From the NCBI RefSeq assembly GCF_033115175.1, contig NC_084827.1:61565201-61629200 (forward strand): a stretch of DNA of 64,000 bases. Direction: 5' to 3'. The DNA is from Lepus europaeus (Eukaryota; Chordata; Mammalia; Lagomorpha; Leporidae). Position 1 is the stretch's first letter. Every line of letters starts with the position of its first letter. A program made the position numbers and the translations under genes. Shown one piece after another: positions 1 through 11,110 of the stretch. Below the pieces are notes generated by a model. It ran no database searches and was not told the origin of the DNA. It saw only the letters and a list, made by a program, of their open reading frames with translations.

Positions 1-485
1 TATTTTCTAGGGCTCAACGCCTCCTATCCTGGATTGCATGACTGAGTGGTGCCACAGGTGATTCCAATTTCTGTCCCTCTCATTCACTCTTCCAACAGGC
101 ATTTACTGAGAGTCTCCTACCTATCAAGCACAGTTCAATGCAAGGTACCTATAAAATACCTTTGAAATAAGAGATCTCATACAGATCAATTAATCACATT
201 AAACAGAGCTGTTTATCCTCCTTCCAAATGTTGTCCTATAACACAGCTTTCCCGACTGCTGTCATGTTAACAACTTCCCAAGCAAGAAACCGTGGTCTCT
301 TCTGCCTCTTTACTATTTATTCAGTTGTAAGTCTCACTGAATCACAATTAGATCCTCAAGAGATCACTCAGGGCAACCTTATTTTTACAAGTTCAGAAAT
401 CCTGAAGTTACTCTATCACAATCTACTTCTATGACAGATTTAAGACTGAACGCAGGCTTCCTACCTATCATCAGTGTTTAAGAAA
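1..485. other. Unique sequence, no gene seen
   Basis: No coding or RNA gene seen. Positions about 82-165 resemble the common ancient mammalian repeat containing 'ttcaacaaatatttattgag...' (diverged here), which may be L2-related. The rest looks unique. Confidence 0.5.
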
Positions 486-493
486 CAGTATAG

Positions 494-843
494 GGAGCCA
501 CTGCCATGGCACAGTGGGTTGAAAGCCACTTGCAGTGCCAGCATCCCATATGGGCATGGTTGCAGTTCCCGCTGCTCCACTTCTGATCCAGCTCCCTGCA
601 AATGCGCCTGGGAAAGCAGCAGAAGATGGCCCAAGTACTTAGGCCCGTGCACCCACGTAGGAGACCTGAAAGAAGCTCCTGGCTTCAGATCAGCCCAGTC
701 GGTCATTGCAGCCCATTTAGGGAGTGGAGTGAATGGAAGCAGATGGAAGATCTCTCTCCACCCCCCTCTCTCTGTGTCTCTCCCTGTATATAACTCTGCC
801 TTTCAAACAAATAAATAAGTCTTAAAAAGAGAAAGAAAAAGAG
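494..843 (+). mobile_element. CSINE (rabbit C-repeat SINE)
   Basis: Full-length copy. The head 'gccactgccatggcacag' corresponds to the tRNA-like A-box region. It is followed by the C-repeat body ('gctgctccacttctgatcc', 'gatggcccaag', 'gggagacctgaaagaagc'), a CT-rich stretch and an A-rich tail. An 8-bp duplication (cagtatag) flanks it at 486-493 and 844-851. CSINEs are non-coding and move with L1 machinery; open frames inside are accidental. Confidence 0.92.
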
Positions 844-851
844 CAGTATAG

Positions 852-1690
852 AATTTGGCTTGTGACACACCCTTCAGGAAAACTCTAGGCAAGAAATCGC
901 TCAGGCACATCACCATCACCTTCAACTCTAGCAGTATCCAACAACCCATGACTTGGGATATAATGTTGTGATGTTAACATATCTTACATGATCTCAGAAC
1001 ACATAACTCACCTACCCTTCCTCAAATCATGGGGTAAGATTAAATATGAAGAGACACAGTGGCTGGGGGGCTAAGTCATCAGAATGCAGCCATCCACTAA
1101 CCATAAACCACCTAGATTAATGTCATATCATCTCCAAAAGTAGATTTTATCAATATTAAGGCTGAGCAACTTCTATTTCTTGTTTCTTTACAGTATCTGA
1201 GCATCCTAAAAATGTTATTATTTGACATGCTAATTATTCTACAATATATGTATAAGATATTCCTAACTTTAAGGAGTTAATAAGCTACTTTAAAATGCCT
1301 AGACTGCTTAGAAAATATAATAAAGCCATAATATAAATCATACCAATCTCTCCTCTTAAATTGAACCAGAGTCCTTAAGTCTCATTTCCTTATCATATTG
1401 AAATAAAAGAACAAGATGTTTTGGATTAAAGCTCCATAAATATCATTAAAATGTAACAAAGTTAAACAGAGTAATCCCATACCAAATAATGATAAGGAAG
1501 TATCTTTAAGTCACACATCTAAAATATGACTTGGAAGCATTTAACAGAAACAACTGACTTCACTTTAGGCTACAAATCTATTCCCAAAGACTTAAAAAAC
1601 AACTAAACTCTCATCATCCCCACTTTTAAAACTGCTTCACAGAAAACATCGTCTATGTAGTAGGGCTGATCACGAACACCTACTTTTCTC
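852..1690. other. AT-rich unique sequence
   Basis: No gene, repeat family or splice-bounded exon recognised. Stop-rich in all frames. Confidence 0.45.
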
Positions 1691-2055
1691 CTTCTGGGCG
1701 TATGGAAAGATTGAATTCCTCCTCCTGTTTACCCCAGGACCAGCCATGAGACTTCCCTTGGACAGAACTTTGTGGGTAGACGTGGTGAATGTTTCTTCCA
1801 GGTAAAAGCTTTAAAAGCCAGAGTGTGCTTTGACACATTTTGTTTTCCCTCCGTCCTAGCAACTAGTAATGTTCCAGACAGTGGCTGCTCCCAAGTGAGG
1901 TTGCAAAGTGGGACCCAAAGTAAAGATGACAACAACATTGAGCTGACCCTCAATGAACACACAGCATGAGTAAAAAATAAACCTTTGTTGCTATTTTAAG
2001 ATCCTGAAATTTGATTTTATTCTGTGCAGCATATTCAGAATGATAGAGACTTTTT
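1690..2055 (+). mobile_element. LTR-like old repeat (MaLR/ERVL type)
   Basis: The stretch 'caactagtaatgttccagacagtggctgctcc' (given here only as a description), then 'agcatgagtaaaaaataaacctttgttg' and 'ttttaagatcctgaaatttg', follows the 3' half of a common mammalian LTR class with an AATAAA at about 1976. Assignment is from memory of the consensus. The 5' boundary is uncertain. Confidence 0.5.
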
Positions 2056-2237
2056 TTAAAAATCACACTAAAAATTCCTACTGTTCATTTGATTCATTTC
2101 AAGAAGCTAATTATGGACATTAAATTCTCCCATGTTACTTCCCCTACAATAGAAAAATGAACATATTTCCCATACTACCTATTTAAAATAGACCAATTTT
2201 TGCTCATCCCAAAGTGTACAAAGAAAAATACCATTCA

Positions 2238-2563
2238 AGGGCCAGCACTGTGGCACAGCAGGTTAAAGCCCGAGCCTGCAGCACCAGCATCCCATGAGGG
2301 CACTGGGAGTCCTGGCTGCTCCACTTCCAATCCAGCTCCTTGTTAATGTGCCTGGAAAAAGCAGAGGAAGATGGCCCAAGTCCTTGGGCCCCTGTACCCA
2401 AGTGGGAGACCCAGAAAAAGCTCCTGGCTCCTGATCAGCTCAGCTGCAGCCGTTGTGACCATTTGGGGAGTGAATCAGAGATCTCTCTCCAGAGATATCT
2501 CTCTCTCTCTCCCTCTCCGTAACTCTTTCAAATAATAAAATAAATCTTTTTAAAAAAAAAAAA
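2238..2563 (+). mobile_element. CSINE
   Basis: Complete copy, head to (A)n tail. A 17-bp target-site duplication (aagaaaaatacc[a/t]ttca) is visible at 2221-2237 and 2564-2580 with one mismatch. Confidence 0.93.
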
Positions 2564-2586
2564 AAAGAAAAATACCTTTCAGATTT

Positions 2587-2907
2587 TTTTTTCTTAAAGA
2601 TTTATTTATTTATTTGAAAGGCAGAGATACGCAGAGGCAGAGGCAAAGAGAAAGAGAGGCCTTCCATTCACTGGTTCACTCCCAAGATGGCCACAATGGC
2701 TGGAGCTGTGCCAATCCAAAGCCAGGAGCCAGGAGCTTCTTCCAGGTCTCTCACGTGGGAGCAGGGGCCCAAAGACCCAGGCCATCTTCAACTGCTTTCC
2801 CAGGCCATAGCAGGATCGGAAGCGGAGCAGCTGGGACTCGAACTAGCTAGCGCCCATATGGGATGCCAGTGTCCTTACCCACTACTCCACAGCACTGGCC
2901 CCAACCA
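2587..2907 (-). mobile_element. CSINE
   Basis: Tail (as T-run plus 'gatttatttatttatttgaaag') on the left and head ('ccacagcactggcccc') on the right. It was inserted in a short 'ttcagattt' target seen on both sides, only about 20 bp from the tail of the preceding plus-strand copy. The two form a tail-to-tail inverted pair. Confidence 0.92.
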
Positions 2908-2984
2908 TTCAGATTTACTCAAGGATTTATCAGAACTCTTTGAGTAATTAAAAAGATGATGGACGAGAATACCTAAATTTAAGC

Positions 2985-3252
2985 GGTTGGCATTTTGCCA
3001 GGCAGTTAAGCCATTCATACTCTACATCCTCGTTCTGACTCCTGACTCCAGCTTCTTGTTAATGTACACTTAGCAGGCAGCAGTGATGACTCAAGTAATT
3101 AGGTTCCTACTACCCACATGAGAGACTTGGACTGTGTTCCTGCTCCCAGTTTTAGCTTTAGCCCAACTCTAGCCATTGCAGGCATTTGGGGAGTGAACCA
3201 GCAGATGGGAATGTTCTCTCTCTCTCTGCCCCACAAATAAATAACTTTCAAT
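2985..3252 (+). mobile_element. Diverged CSINE
   Basis: Old copy with a weak head, but the body ('agcaggcagcagtgatgactcaag', 'gggagtgaaccagcagatggg') and the tail 'caaataaataactttc' are clear. Confidence 0.75.
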
Positions 3253-3409
3253 TGAATCTGCATATTTTTTAACCATGTTGACCCCATCCCCAGAAAATTC
3301 CAATGCACACATTCCTATGGGGAATGTTGTAGATAACGAGAACATGTGAGCAACATAGAGGCAACAAGAGGATCAAGAGTCCCTACTGTACTGGAGAAGC
3401 CATACACAA

Positions 3410-3548
3410 CCTCAACTGCACTGCATCCCTGAGCAAGATCTGTTGCATCTCTGAACCTCAGCCTCCTCACCTGTAAAGTTGGGATAATACTGCGAGGTTA
3501 AAAAAATGTGTGAGTTTCCTAGCGCATAGGAGACATTCAAATATTATT
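3410..3548 (+). mobile_element. MIR SINE
   Basis: Carries the MIR core and 3' part: 'ctgaacctcagcctcctcacctgtaaagttgggataatac'-type sequence followed by a 'gcgcataggagacattcaa' end. Confidence 0.75.
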
Positions 3549-4564
3549 TCTCCTTTTTCAAACAGGAACACAAAGTCAAAAAGGAGACCAGATTGAGATG
3601 CAAAATGACATGGTGCTAAGATAAAAATTCAAATGCAAAATTAAAACAAAATGAAAAATTATTTTAGAAGATATTGGAGGATACAGAGAATAGGACTATT
3701 GATGTTTGCTACGGAGGTCAAACCCAGAAAGCTCTACTAGAAAACAGAAGAGATGAAATATGGAAAATTTGAGATCTATTCTAAAAACTATACATATTTA
3801 CAAGGAACTGAATACAAAGAAAAACCAAAAGCACAAACTGAAAAAAAATCTGAAGGAGTTAACACCAAATTCAAACATTATGATTATATAATCTTGAGTC
3901 CTCTAAGCATCTGTATAATGCATGTATCCCTGCACTCAGATACTAGAAGGCAAGGCAAATGTATCCAAACTGCGTAACAAACCAATCTGGCAAATTCACC
4001 AAGCACTCTCCATACTCTCTGTGAAGCCTGCCAAAATTACTGAGCACGCATCACTAGTTGAGCTTACTTTTTATCAAACCAATATATTTCTGTTCCCATC
4101 AACTTATCAAGAGTTATGTTTACGTATTTGTTATAATCACAGTCTAACTAAATGACACAAACCAATGAAGCTGTGATTGTAAAAACAGTTGTTTCCATGA
4201 AAATTAAGCAGAATATTTAGAAAGATTTTTTAAAGTTAAATTAGATATAGATGAATCAATTGTAAGACAAGGGGGAAAATATAATTCTGGATGGATCATG
4301 TGCTCAGGTTGCTTAAAATTTACATGTTTTCCTATAAAATATCTAGGGTGAAGGTATCATTTTTTATTCCTCTATGTTAATGTATTTTTATTAAACTAAA
4401 TACCACCAGTCCTAACCACATTAAATAAAAGGGCTTCTATATACACCAAAATAGACAAGATATGTTTGGATTATGGGGGATTAATATAATAACTTATGTT
4501 TTATGAACACATCATATGCTGCTGCTAGGTTTGCTCCTGAATTAGGTACCATTTACATTCATAA
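3549..4564. other. AT-rich unique sequence
   Basis: No gene recognised. A 16-bp direct repeat (cctgaattaggtacca) occurs at about 4538 and again about 31 bp later, at the edge of the following MIR. Confidence 0.45.
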
Positions 4565-4690
4565 CAAACCTGAATTAGGTACCATAATCACCATTTTATA
4601 GACAAAGAAAGTGAGGCTTGGAGAGGTTAAGCAACAGAACTGAGACCCACATTCAGATATGACTCCCAAGCTCATACTCTTAACTATTTA
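4565..4690 (-). mobile_element. MIR SINE
   Basis: Reverse-orientation MIR: 'ccattttatagacaaagaaagtgaggc' then 'gagaggttaagcaacag', the typical inverted form of the 'cctcagtttcctcatctgtaaaatgg' segment. Confidence 0.75.
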
Positions 4691-4912
4691 CCACCTTTAT
4701 TTTCTTCCTTATTCTGTATTTTTAAATTTTTTACAATAAACATAGTAGTAAGTTTGGCTGGTCAATGTGTAGGGTTTGTTAATTTTGTTAAAATTGTTGC
4801 CTACTCTTCAAGGCCTTCTGGAAACTCCTCACTCTGGTACACAGTAGGTATTTGATGAATAATAACTACTTTAAACCAAATCCAGTTTTTCATTGCCCTG
4901 ATAAAGCAGAGA

Positions 4913-5108
4913 TGCAGCATAAAAAGCACAGATTCTAGAGCCGGCCTGCTTATACTCAAGGTCCAGTTCCACCACAGACAAGATGTGTAAACATAGGCAA
5001 ATTATTTATTATCCCAGTGCTTCGGTTTCCTCATCTGCAGTATGGACGGACATACTAACAGCAACTAACTCACTGTGTTGTGGTAGGGTTTAAATGGATG
5101 AAAATCTA
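4913..5108 (+). mobile_element. MIR SINE
   Basis: Long MIR: 'gattctagagccggcctgc', 'gtccagttccaccac', 'aaattatttatta', 'cggtttcctcatctgcagtatggac', then 'gttgtggtagggtttaaatgg'. This is the standard order of MIR blocks. Confidence 0.82.
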
Positions 5109-5111
5109 TAA

Positions 5112-5432
5112 AGTAGGTGCCAGTGGGTTAAGTAGCCACTTACGATGATGGTATCCCATGTAAGAATGCTGGTTAGAGTCCCGATTGCTCCGATTCCAAT
5201 CCAGCTCCCTGCTAATGCACCTGGAAAGTAGCAGATAACGGCTGAAGTACTTGGGCCCCTGCCACTCATGTAGGAGACCCAGATGGAGTTCCAGGTTCCT
5301 GGCTTCAGCCTGGCCCAGCCCTGGCTATTGTGGCCATTTAGGTAGTAAACTAGCAGATGGGAGACCCAGACCCCCCTTTTCTCAGTCTCTCCCTTTCTAT
5401 CACTCTGCCTTTCAAATAAATAAATCCCCCTT
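5112..5432 (+). mobile_element. CSINE
   Basis: Moderately diverged; ends with 'tctgcctttcaaataaataaatcc' and a T-rich run. The head is reduced to 'ggtgccagtgggttaag'. Confidence 0.87.
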
Positions 5433-5825
5433 TTTTTTTTTTGAAAAAAATCTTTAAAGTAGTACTTAATCAGTATCTAGAATGTAGAAAATTAAGTTTG
5501 CTAATAAAATAATGTAATAAGGGAGAAAAAAGAAACAAAGGAAACTCAACCAGCACATCATCAGTGGTTACAGTAGACACTGTCTTTAAGCCTACAAAAA
5601 TCAAAGGAGGTCCCTACTGTCTGTATTGAGCTAGATATTAGGATACCAAATTCAGCAAAACACCACCTCTTGTCCTTGAAGACCTAACTTCCTGCTGATG
5701 GACACAAAGGTGATTACTGTGCCATGTGTTAAGTACGATGGTAGAGGCAGGTGTGGAGAGTGCTCTAGGAGCATTCTGAGTCAGTGATGATGAGTGGGCC
5801 CAATTTGGGAACCATCAGGAGAATA
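5433..5825. other. Unique DNA with an ancient repeat remnant
   Basis: No gene. About 5600-5815 ('attgagctagatatt', 'cttgaagacctaacttcctg', 'gtgattactgtgccatgtg', 'gtgctctaggagcattctgag') resembles an ancient dispersed mammalian repeat. Its family is not assigned. Confidence 0.4.
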
Positions 5826-6110
5826 CTGGGCAGGCATTTAGCCTAAGGCTTTGTATACCCACATTAGACATTAGAGTGCCAGGGTTCGATTCCCAGCTCC
5901 AGCCCCTGATTCTAGCTTCCCACTAATGTGGAAACTGGGATGACAGCTCAAGTATAGTTTGTCCCTGCCACCAATGTGGCAGACCTGGAGAGAGCTTCCA
6001 GCTCCTCGGCTGGCCTCCCAGTCAGGGACTGTGAGTTCTGGGGAGTGAACCAGAAGATGAAGAGCTTGTACTTGTACTAGCATTCCCTCTGCCTCTCAAA
6101 TAAAAAAATT
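5826..6110 (+). mobile_element. Diverged CSINE
   Basis: Old copy of a shorter CSINE variant: 'gggcaggcatttagcctaagg' head, 'ggagtgaaccagaagatga' near the end, and a 'tctcaaataaaa' tail. Confidence 0.75.
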
Positions 6111-6375
6111 AAAAATAGACTGATAAAATCATACCTTAAACTACTCTTAATTTGTCATTATTAATCACTAAAGTCCATATTATATGACTAACTTCACAAA
6201 TGGGAGAAAAAAAGTCCAAAATTTATAAATCTCATAGTTTTTAATATGAATATCAAATAATTACTGAGCATTTATAACAAAGGCAATGTGCTAGTTACGG
6301 TAAGGACTACAAAGAAAATTCAGCAACAACCTAACACTTAAGTTACAATAAAGACAACAATACAAGAGATATTAC
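6111..6375. other. AT-rich unique sequence
   Basis: No gene or repeat recognised. Confidence 0.4.
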
Positions 6376-6690
6376 AGGGGGTCCCCACTGGTATCCCATA
6401 AGGGCATCGGTTCAAAACCTGGCTGCTCCACTTCTAATCCAGCTCCCTGCTAAAGTGCCTGAGAAAGCAGTGGAAGACGGCTCAAATGCTTGTGTCCCTG
6501 CACCCACGTGGGAAACCCAGAAGAAGCTCCTGGCTCCTAGCTTTGGCCTGGCCCAGCCTTGGCCACTGCAGCCATTTAGGGAGTGAACCAGTGGATGAAA
6601 GACCTCTCTCTCTCCATCTCTCCATCTCTCCATCTCTGTAACTCTGCCTTTCAAATAAATAAATCTTAAAAAAAAAAAAGAGAGAGAGAG
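6376..6690 (+). mobile_element. CSINE, 5' head damaged
   Basis: Body and tail intact ('tttcaaataaataaatctt' then A12 and GA repeats). The first about 30 bp of the head are replaced by 'gggggtccccactgg'. Confidence 0.88.
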
Positions 6691-7241
6691 ATTACTAAGC
6701 AAATGTATGATCAACCCTCATGAGAAACAGTCAATCAATGTTCCAAGTAAATCCCAGGGATACCTAAGACAACAGACAAAATTACATGTATGTGTGTGTG
6801 TATATACAGATATACAGATATATTTCATAAAACACTGAGAATGAGGGAAAGAGTTACTTTCTCTATATATATGTTTCATCCTGATTTGCAAAAGAGGTAT
6901 GTGGAAAAACTTCATGTACAGTTTTACAAATTAACTCATACTTTCAATGAGGGAACGTATCACTTACAGAAATCCTATTATGAAACCTTCTTTAATACAA
7001 TCACCTATTAGATCTCAGTTAATTCGCTGACAAATTGTATTTTTATTATTCCTATTTGATGTAATAAAAAGATACCAAATGTAATCAACATATCTCATTA
7101 TCACAATTATTAATAAATGCTTACTATCATAATCATTAAGAAATGAGAACACAAAGTCTAAAAATTTATAACTCTAGAACTTCAAAATTTTTTATCAGAT
7201 TCACCCCTCCTTTACAATTTCTGATTATTCTTGTGCAACAA
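6691..7241. other. AT-rich unique sequence
   Basis: No gene seen. Contains a short (TG/TA) stretch at about 6788-6810. Confidence 0.4.
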
Positions 7242-7253
7242 TGCTAAGAAAAA

Positions 7254-7581
7254 AAAATTTTTTTTTTTTTGACAGGCAGAGTGGACAGTGAGAAAGGTCT
7301 TCCTTTTGCCGTTGGTTCACCCTCCAATGGCCACCGCGGTAGGCGCGCTGCGGCCAGCGCACCGCGCTGATCCAATGGCAGGAGCCAGGTGCTTCTCCTG
7401 GTCTCCCATGGGGTGCAGGGCCCAAGCACTTGGGCCATCCTCCACTGCACTCCCTGGCCACAGCAGAGAGCTGGCCTGGAAGAGGGGCAACCGGGACAGG
7501 ATCGGTGCCCCGACCGGAACTAGAACCCGGTGTGCCGGTGCCGCAAGGCGGAGGATTAGCCTAGTGAGCCGCGGCGCCGGC
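7254..7581 (-). mobile_element. Young CSINE subfamily member
   Basis: Belongs to the subfamily with 'gacaggcagagtggacagtg' next to the tail and 'gccgcggcgccggc' at the head, with many intact CpGs. A 12-bp target duplication (tgctaagaaaaa) flanks it at 7242-7253 and 7582-7593. High CpG content and an exact duplication suggest a recent insertion. Confidence 0.94.
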
Positions 7582-7593
7582 TGCTAAGAAAAA

Positions 7594-8165
7594 TTTTAAC
7601 ATACTCCTTAAGAGTACAGGAAAAGACACACACTGAATGTATTCCATTTTCAAGCCAGGTTTCTTGCAAAATTCATGAGAGACACCCTGAATTCATCACT
7701 AAAAAACTGTAAACTCCACAAAATCAGAATCAGATTTTATATATCTGAACAAGATATTTTACAATTCCTATGATTCTGTTTCCATCTATAGACCAACAAA
7801 AGATGTTTAACAAAGAAATTCAAAAGTCAGCCTGACAAGGATCAACAATAGATGCTACTACCAATAGGTGAAAGATTACTGGAGAACAGGCTAGCTTCAC
7901 AGTGCTAACTAACCAGGCCACAGACCACTTGCTGACTGCAGTGGGAAAAGTACATTTTACCCTAAGCCCCTCGACCAAGTGATCAAACTTGGCGTCACAA
8001 ATAATGGAATTGAGCAGTACACATCTCCCAGAGGGAGGCAACATGAAGTCCATGACATCACTTATTAGGCATCACTTATTAGATATTCTTGTCCAACATG
8101 GTTAATTTGAAACTAATGAACCACTAAAACCTAATTTACAATTAACAGCTCGTACAGGGGAATAG
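7594..8165. other. AT-rich unique sequence
   Basis: Start of a 2.2-kb SINE-free stretch to the left of the CpG island. No coding exon recognised. Confidence 0.4.
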
Positions 8166-8575
8166 AGGAACAAGCTAAATGACATCTTGAAGGGGAAAAA
8201 AACCTGACAAATCTGGAATGCGAATCATTTTATAAGACAACTATCTCCTTGATGTTTTTTTTTTTAAATCCATGTAATTTTAAAAGGGAGGAGGAGGTGA
8301 AGCCATTCTTGAAGAGACTGAAAAGGCTTATCAAAAGCAATGAATACATTTTGATGGGATCCTGGTTTGACAGGAGAGAAAATACAAAGTCATAAAAGGC
8401 CTTTCAGTATAAATGGAGAGATTTAATTATCACATTTAAGAAAATTAACAATAATGGTATTTTGGCCATGTAAAACGTGTTAAGGGGTGAAGTATCATAA
8501 TGTGGGGATAAAGTATCACAATGTGCTACAGCTTAGTTTCAAATGGATCAGCCAAAAATAACACACATATTTAAA
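8165..8575 (+). mobile_element. Old L1 3'UTR-like repeat
   Basis: The blocks 'gagactgaaaaggcttatc', 'gggatcctggtttgac', 'aataatggtattttggccatg' and 'ggggtgaagtatcataatg' follow the order of a common old mammalian L1-type 3' region. Strongly diverged; the family name is not certain. Confidence 0.5.
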
Positions 8576-9828
8576 GAAAAAGCAAATAGACCATGATATC
8601 AACAAATGTTGATCTGGGGATTCATCATTAGTGTTAATTATTACTGATTTTTCTGTATACTTAAAATCATAAAAAGCTGAGGGCATAGGTAGCCTACAAA
8701 GCATCAACTGCATAAGGAAAAAATCATCCTGAAGCAAGAGCTATAGGAAATATACAACACAGGACACAATTTCATTTTCATTTATCTCTATGGTAGCAAT
8801 AAAGTAAAGTAGGAGTGAAAGTTCTAGCTGAAACACTGCTTAAAAGATTAGTATATAATGTAATCCAATTATTTAATATAAATCTTTAATCTCGAATCAG
8901 ATACATGGAGAGCTCAGCCATATAACCATTCTAGAAGAATATCATACTCAACAAGATTCAACATGCGTTTATATTTTAACCAAATAAATCAATCCAGGAA
9001 CCATCCACTAGTTAACTCTACAAACTTGATCTTCTCTCTATAGACAAAGACATCAACAACGAATTTTCTTCAACTTGATAACATCCTGGAGAGATTACGG
9101 AGTACCCACATTGGACATCAACAGATTTCTCAACCATTTCCAACTAAGTCAAAAGCTTCCGTCACTCAAGGGAATGTATCACCATTTTCCTCTGCAAAAA
9201 AGCTCTGGCTCTAGTTTTTCCACTAATCATAGTTACATCAATATTACTGACAAATGGTCATTTTCATTGAGCTTCCCAACACTGGTTTGTAGCACTCCAC
9301 ACCAATGGAAAAAAAATCTCATCATCAAAAAATAATATCCTAAAAAATTAAATTTTGACACTGAACTAAGAAATATTACATAAGACAAAACGCACAAATT
9401 ACTTTGTGTGTTGACATTGCCACATAATCCAGCAACAAATTTTGCAATAAGGAAACCTCAAGCAAATAACCCAACTGCAAGTTCCTTGTATGCATCAAGA
9501 ACAAACTGCACGAGTAAAACTAACTTTTCATGACATGTACAATTTTACCAAATACTTTTTTTTTAAGGGAAATCATCCAGACCTGCTACACAAAAGGTAA
9601 AGGTACCTTAAGCCATTTTTAAAGTAATAATAAAAAACTAAGAAAATGACTTGGCTGGGCTGCCAAATATATATAACTGCCTCCGCCAAGGAAAAGCAAA
9701 CCGTATCTCCCTATGCGTTCAAAATTTATCCCCAGGAATAAACTGTCCAGCCTGGCTCATTTTCCTCACATATTTCTTTTTGCAAGAAGGAAAGACGCAT
9801 GCATAATCGAATCAAGACTTCCTCGACA
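8576..9828. other. AT-rich unique sequence
   Basis: SINE-free stretch leading into the CpG island. Could be intron or upstream DNA of the island's gene. No exon with convincing splice sites and an open frame was found. Confidence 0.4.
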
Positions 9829-9945
9829 GCCACCGGCTGCGTGACCTTGGGCAAACGCTTTCCTCTTGGGGAAAGCCTCTATTTTTCATCTGTACAATGG
9901 GGAGACAACGCGCCCGCCTCACCGGGCGCCGAGTGAGGAGCTCCG
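9829..9945 (+). mobile_element. MIR SINE at the edge of the CpG island
   Basis: 'ggctgcgtgaccttgggcaa', then 'tcatctgtacaatggggag' and 'cgcccgcctcaccgggcgcc', match the MIR core and the region after it. The 3' half has become CpG-rich, as if absorbed into the island. Confidence 0.78.
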
Positions 9946-11110
9946 TAAACACTAGCTAAACGGTCCGTAAAGAAAGGGGAAACAAGAAACGAGCACGCTC
10001 CGAACGTGCAAAGACGACCAGCACTTCGGGACGCACTCCACGTAACATCCCCGCTTCGTCCCAGACACCGGCCGCAACCGTGCCTCCAAAACCCCCGCAC
10101 CGCACGCATCTGACAGCCCTGCGGCCCAGGGGGAGACCCGGGTCTGCCCTCCGGGAGCGAAATCCCCGCCCCCGCTGGAGCGGCACCCAGGCCGCCGCGG
10201 CCCTGCCACACACGCACACTCACACAGGCACGTACCGGGCGCTCTGCGGGGACGCCGGAGCCGCAGGCCCGCGGAAGGGCCGCCGCCGCCGAGCCCGCCC
10301 CTCCGCCCCCGCGCGGCCTGTCACCGCGGCCCCCGCTCCGGGGAGGCCGCGGCGCCCCCGGGGGCCGGAGGGGCGCGCGAGCAGTCGGGCGCGGGCCGGC
10401 GGGCCGGGCCCGTCCCTCCTTCACATGGAGCCCGGGCCGGCCGGGGAGGCGGGCGCGTGGAGCGTCGCGGCCGGCCGGGGCCTCTCGGCGCCCCCTCGGT
10501 GCTTCTCGCCGCTGCAGCCCCAAGGCCCGCGGAGGGCTGGCCAGGAAAGGAGGAAGCCGAGGGCCGGCACCGCCAGAGGCCGGAGAAGGGGCGGGGGCGG
10601 CGGCTCTGCGGCCTCGGGTGTCGGGCGTCCCGGTCGTAGCCCTCGCCGCCGCCCGCGCGACCCCCAGAACGCCGCGCCCAGCAGCCACACCACCCGCGTC
10701 AGGCGCCGCCGCTGAGGGCAGTTCGGCCGCCACTACACACGGACCCGTGACGTCGAGCGTAGCGCGGCGCACGTCACGGTCGCCCGCTCGTGCACGCGCA
10801 GCCCTCCGCCCTCCCAGAGCGTAACCCGCGGCGAGCGCGCGCCCGGCCGAGGAAAGCGCGTCGGCGCCTGCGCAGTGGCCAGCGACGCCCACGCGCCGGC
10901 CGGGTGCGTGCCTGAGGAGCGGCGCGGGGATTCCCAGGCCTGGCTGTGCCGGGGCGCGGAGCGCGCGCACCTGGCTGGGTGCTCTCCCCGCTGCGCGTGT
11001 GGGCGCGGCCCCAACGTCAAAGGAGATCCCGAGAAGGGCCTCCCACGTGGGTTGCTGAGCCGGCAGAGGCAGAGAGCCAGTTCTCTTTCGTGGCGGGTCG
11101 TTTGCGAGGC
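9900..11110. promoter_or_regulatory. CpG island, probable promoter (possibly bidirectional)
   Basis: About 1.2 kb of very GC- and CpG-rich DNA in an AT-rich setting. Seen: ATF/CRE-like TGACGTCG (10748-10755) with an inverted ACGTCACG (10771-10778), an NRF1-type GCGCCTGCGCA (10864-10874), GC boxes near 10585, and no TATA box. On the minus strand a good splice donor (CCCG then GTACGT) lies at about 10234, and the only ATG between it and the CRE region (10425) is followed at once by TGA, so a minus-strand first exon would be non-coding. On the plus strand a possible donor is near 11208 (GTGAGTATT). The gene served is not identifiable from this window. The long frames across the island (for example 9879-10970, minus) look like GC-composition artefacts. 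Confidence 0.8.
10745..10779. promoter_or_regulatory. Palindromic pair of ATF/CRE-type half-sites
   Basis: CCGTGACGT at 10745-10753 and its exact reverse complement ACGTCACGG at 10771-10779, separated by 17 bp. Each arm holds a TGACGT core, the recognition core of CREB/ATF proteins. Binding is inferred. Confidence 0.55.

Noticed and set aside
2238..2400. tRNA-like A and B boxes in CSINE heads
   Set aside because: These belong to the SINE's tRNA-derived promoter. No cloverleaf-forming, free-standing tRNA gene was found in any copy.
9879..10970. 363-codon open frame on the minus strand in the CpG island
   Set aside because: Proline/arginine/alanine-rich sequence in all frames, overlapped by long frames on both strands. 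Typical of GC-rich DNA with few stop codons; no domain and crosses the presumed promoter motifs.
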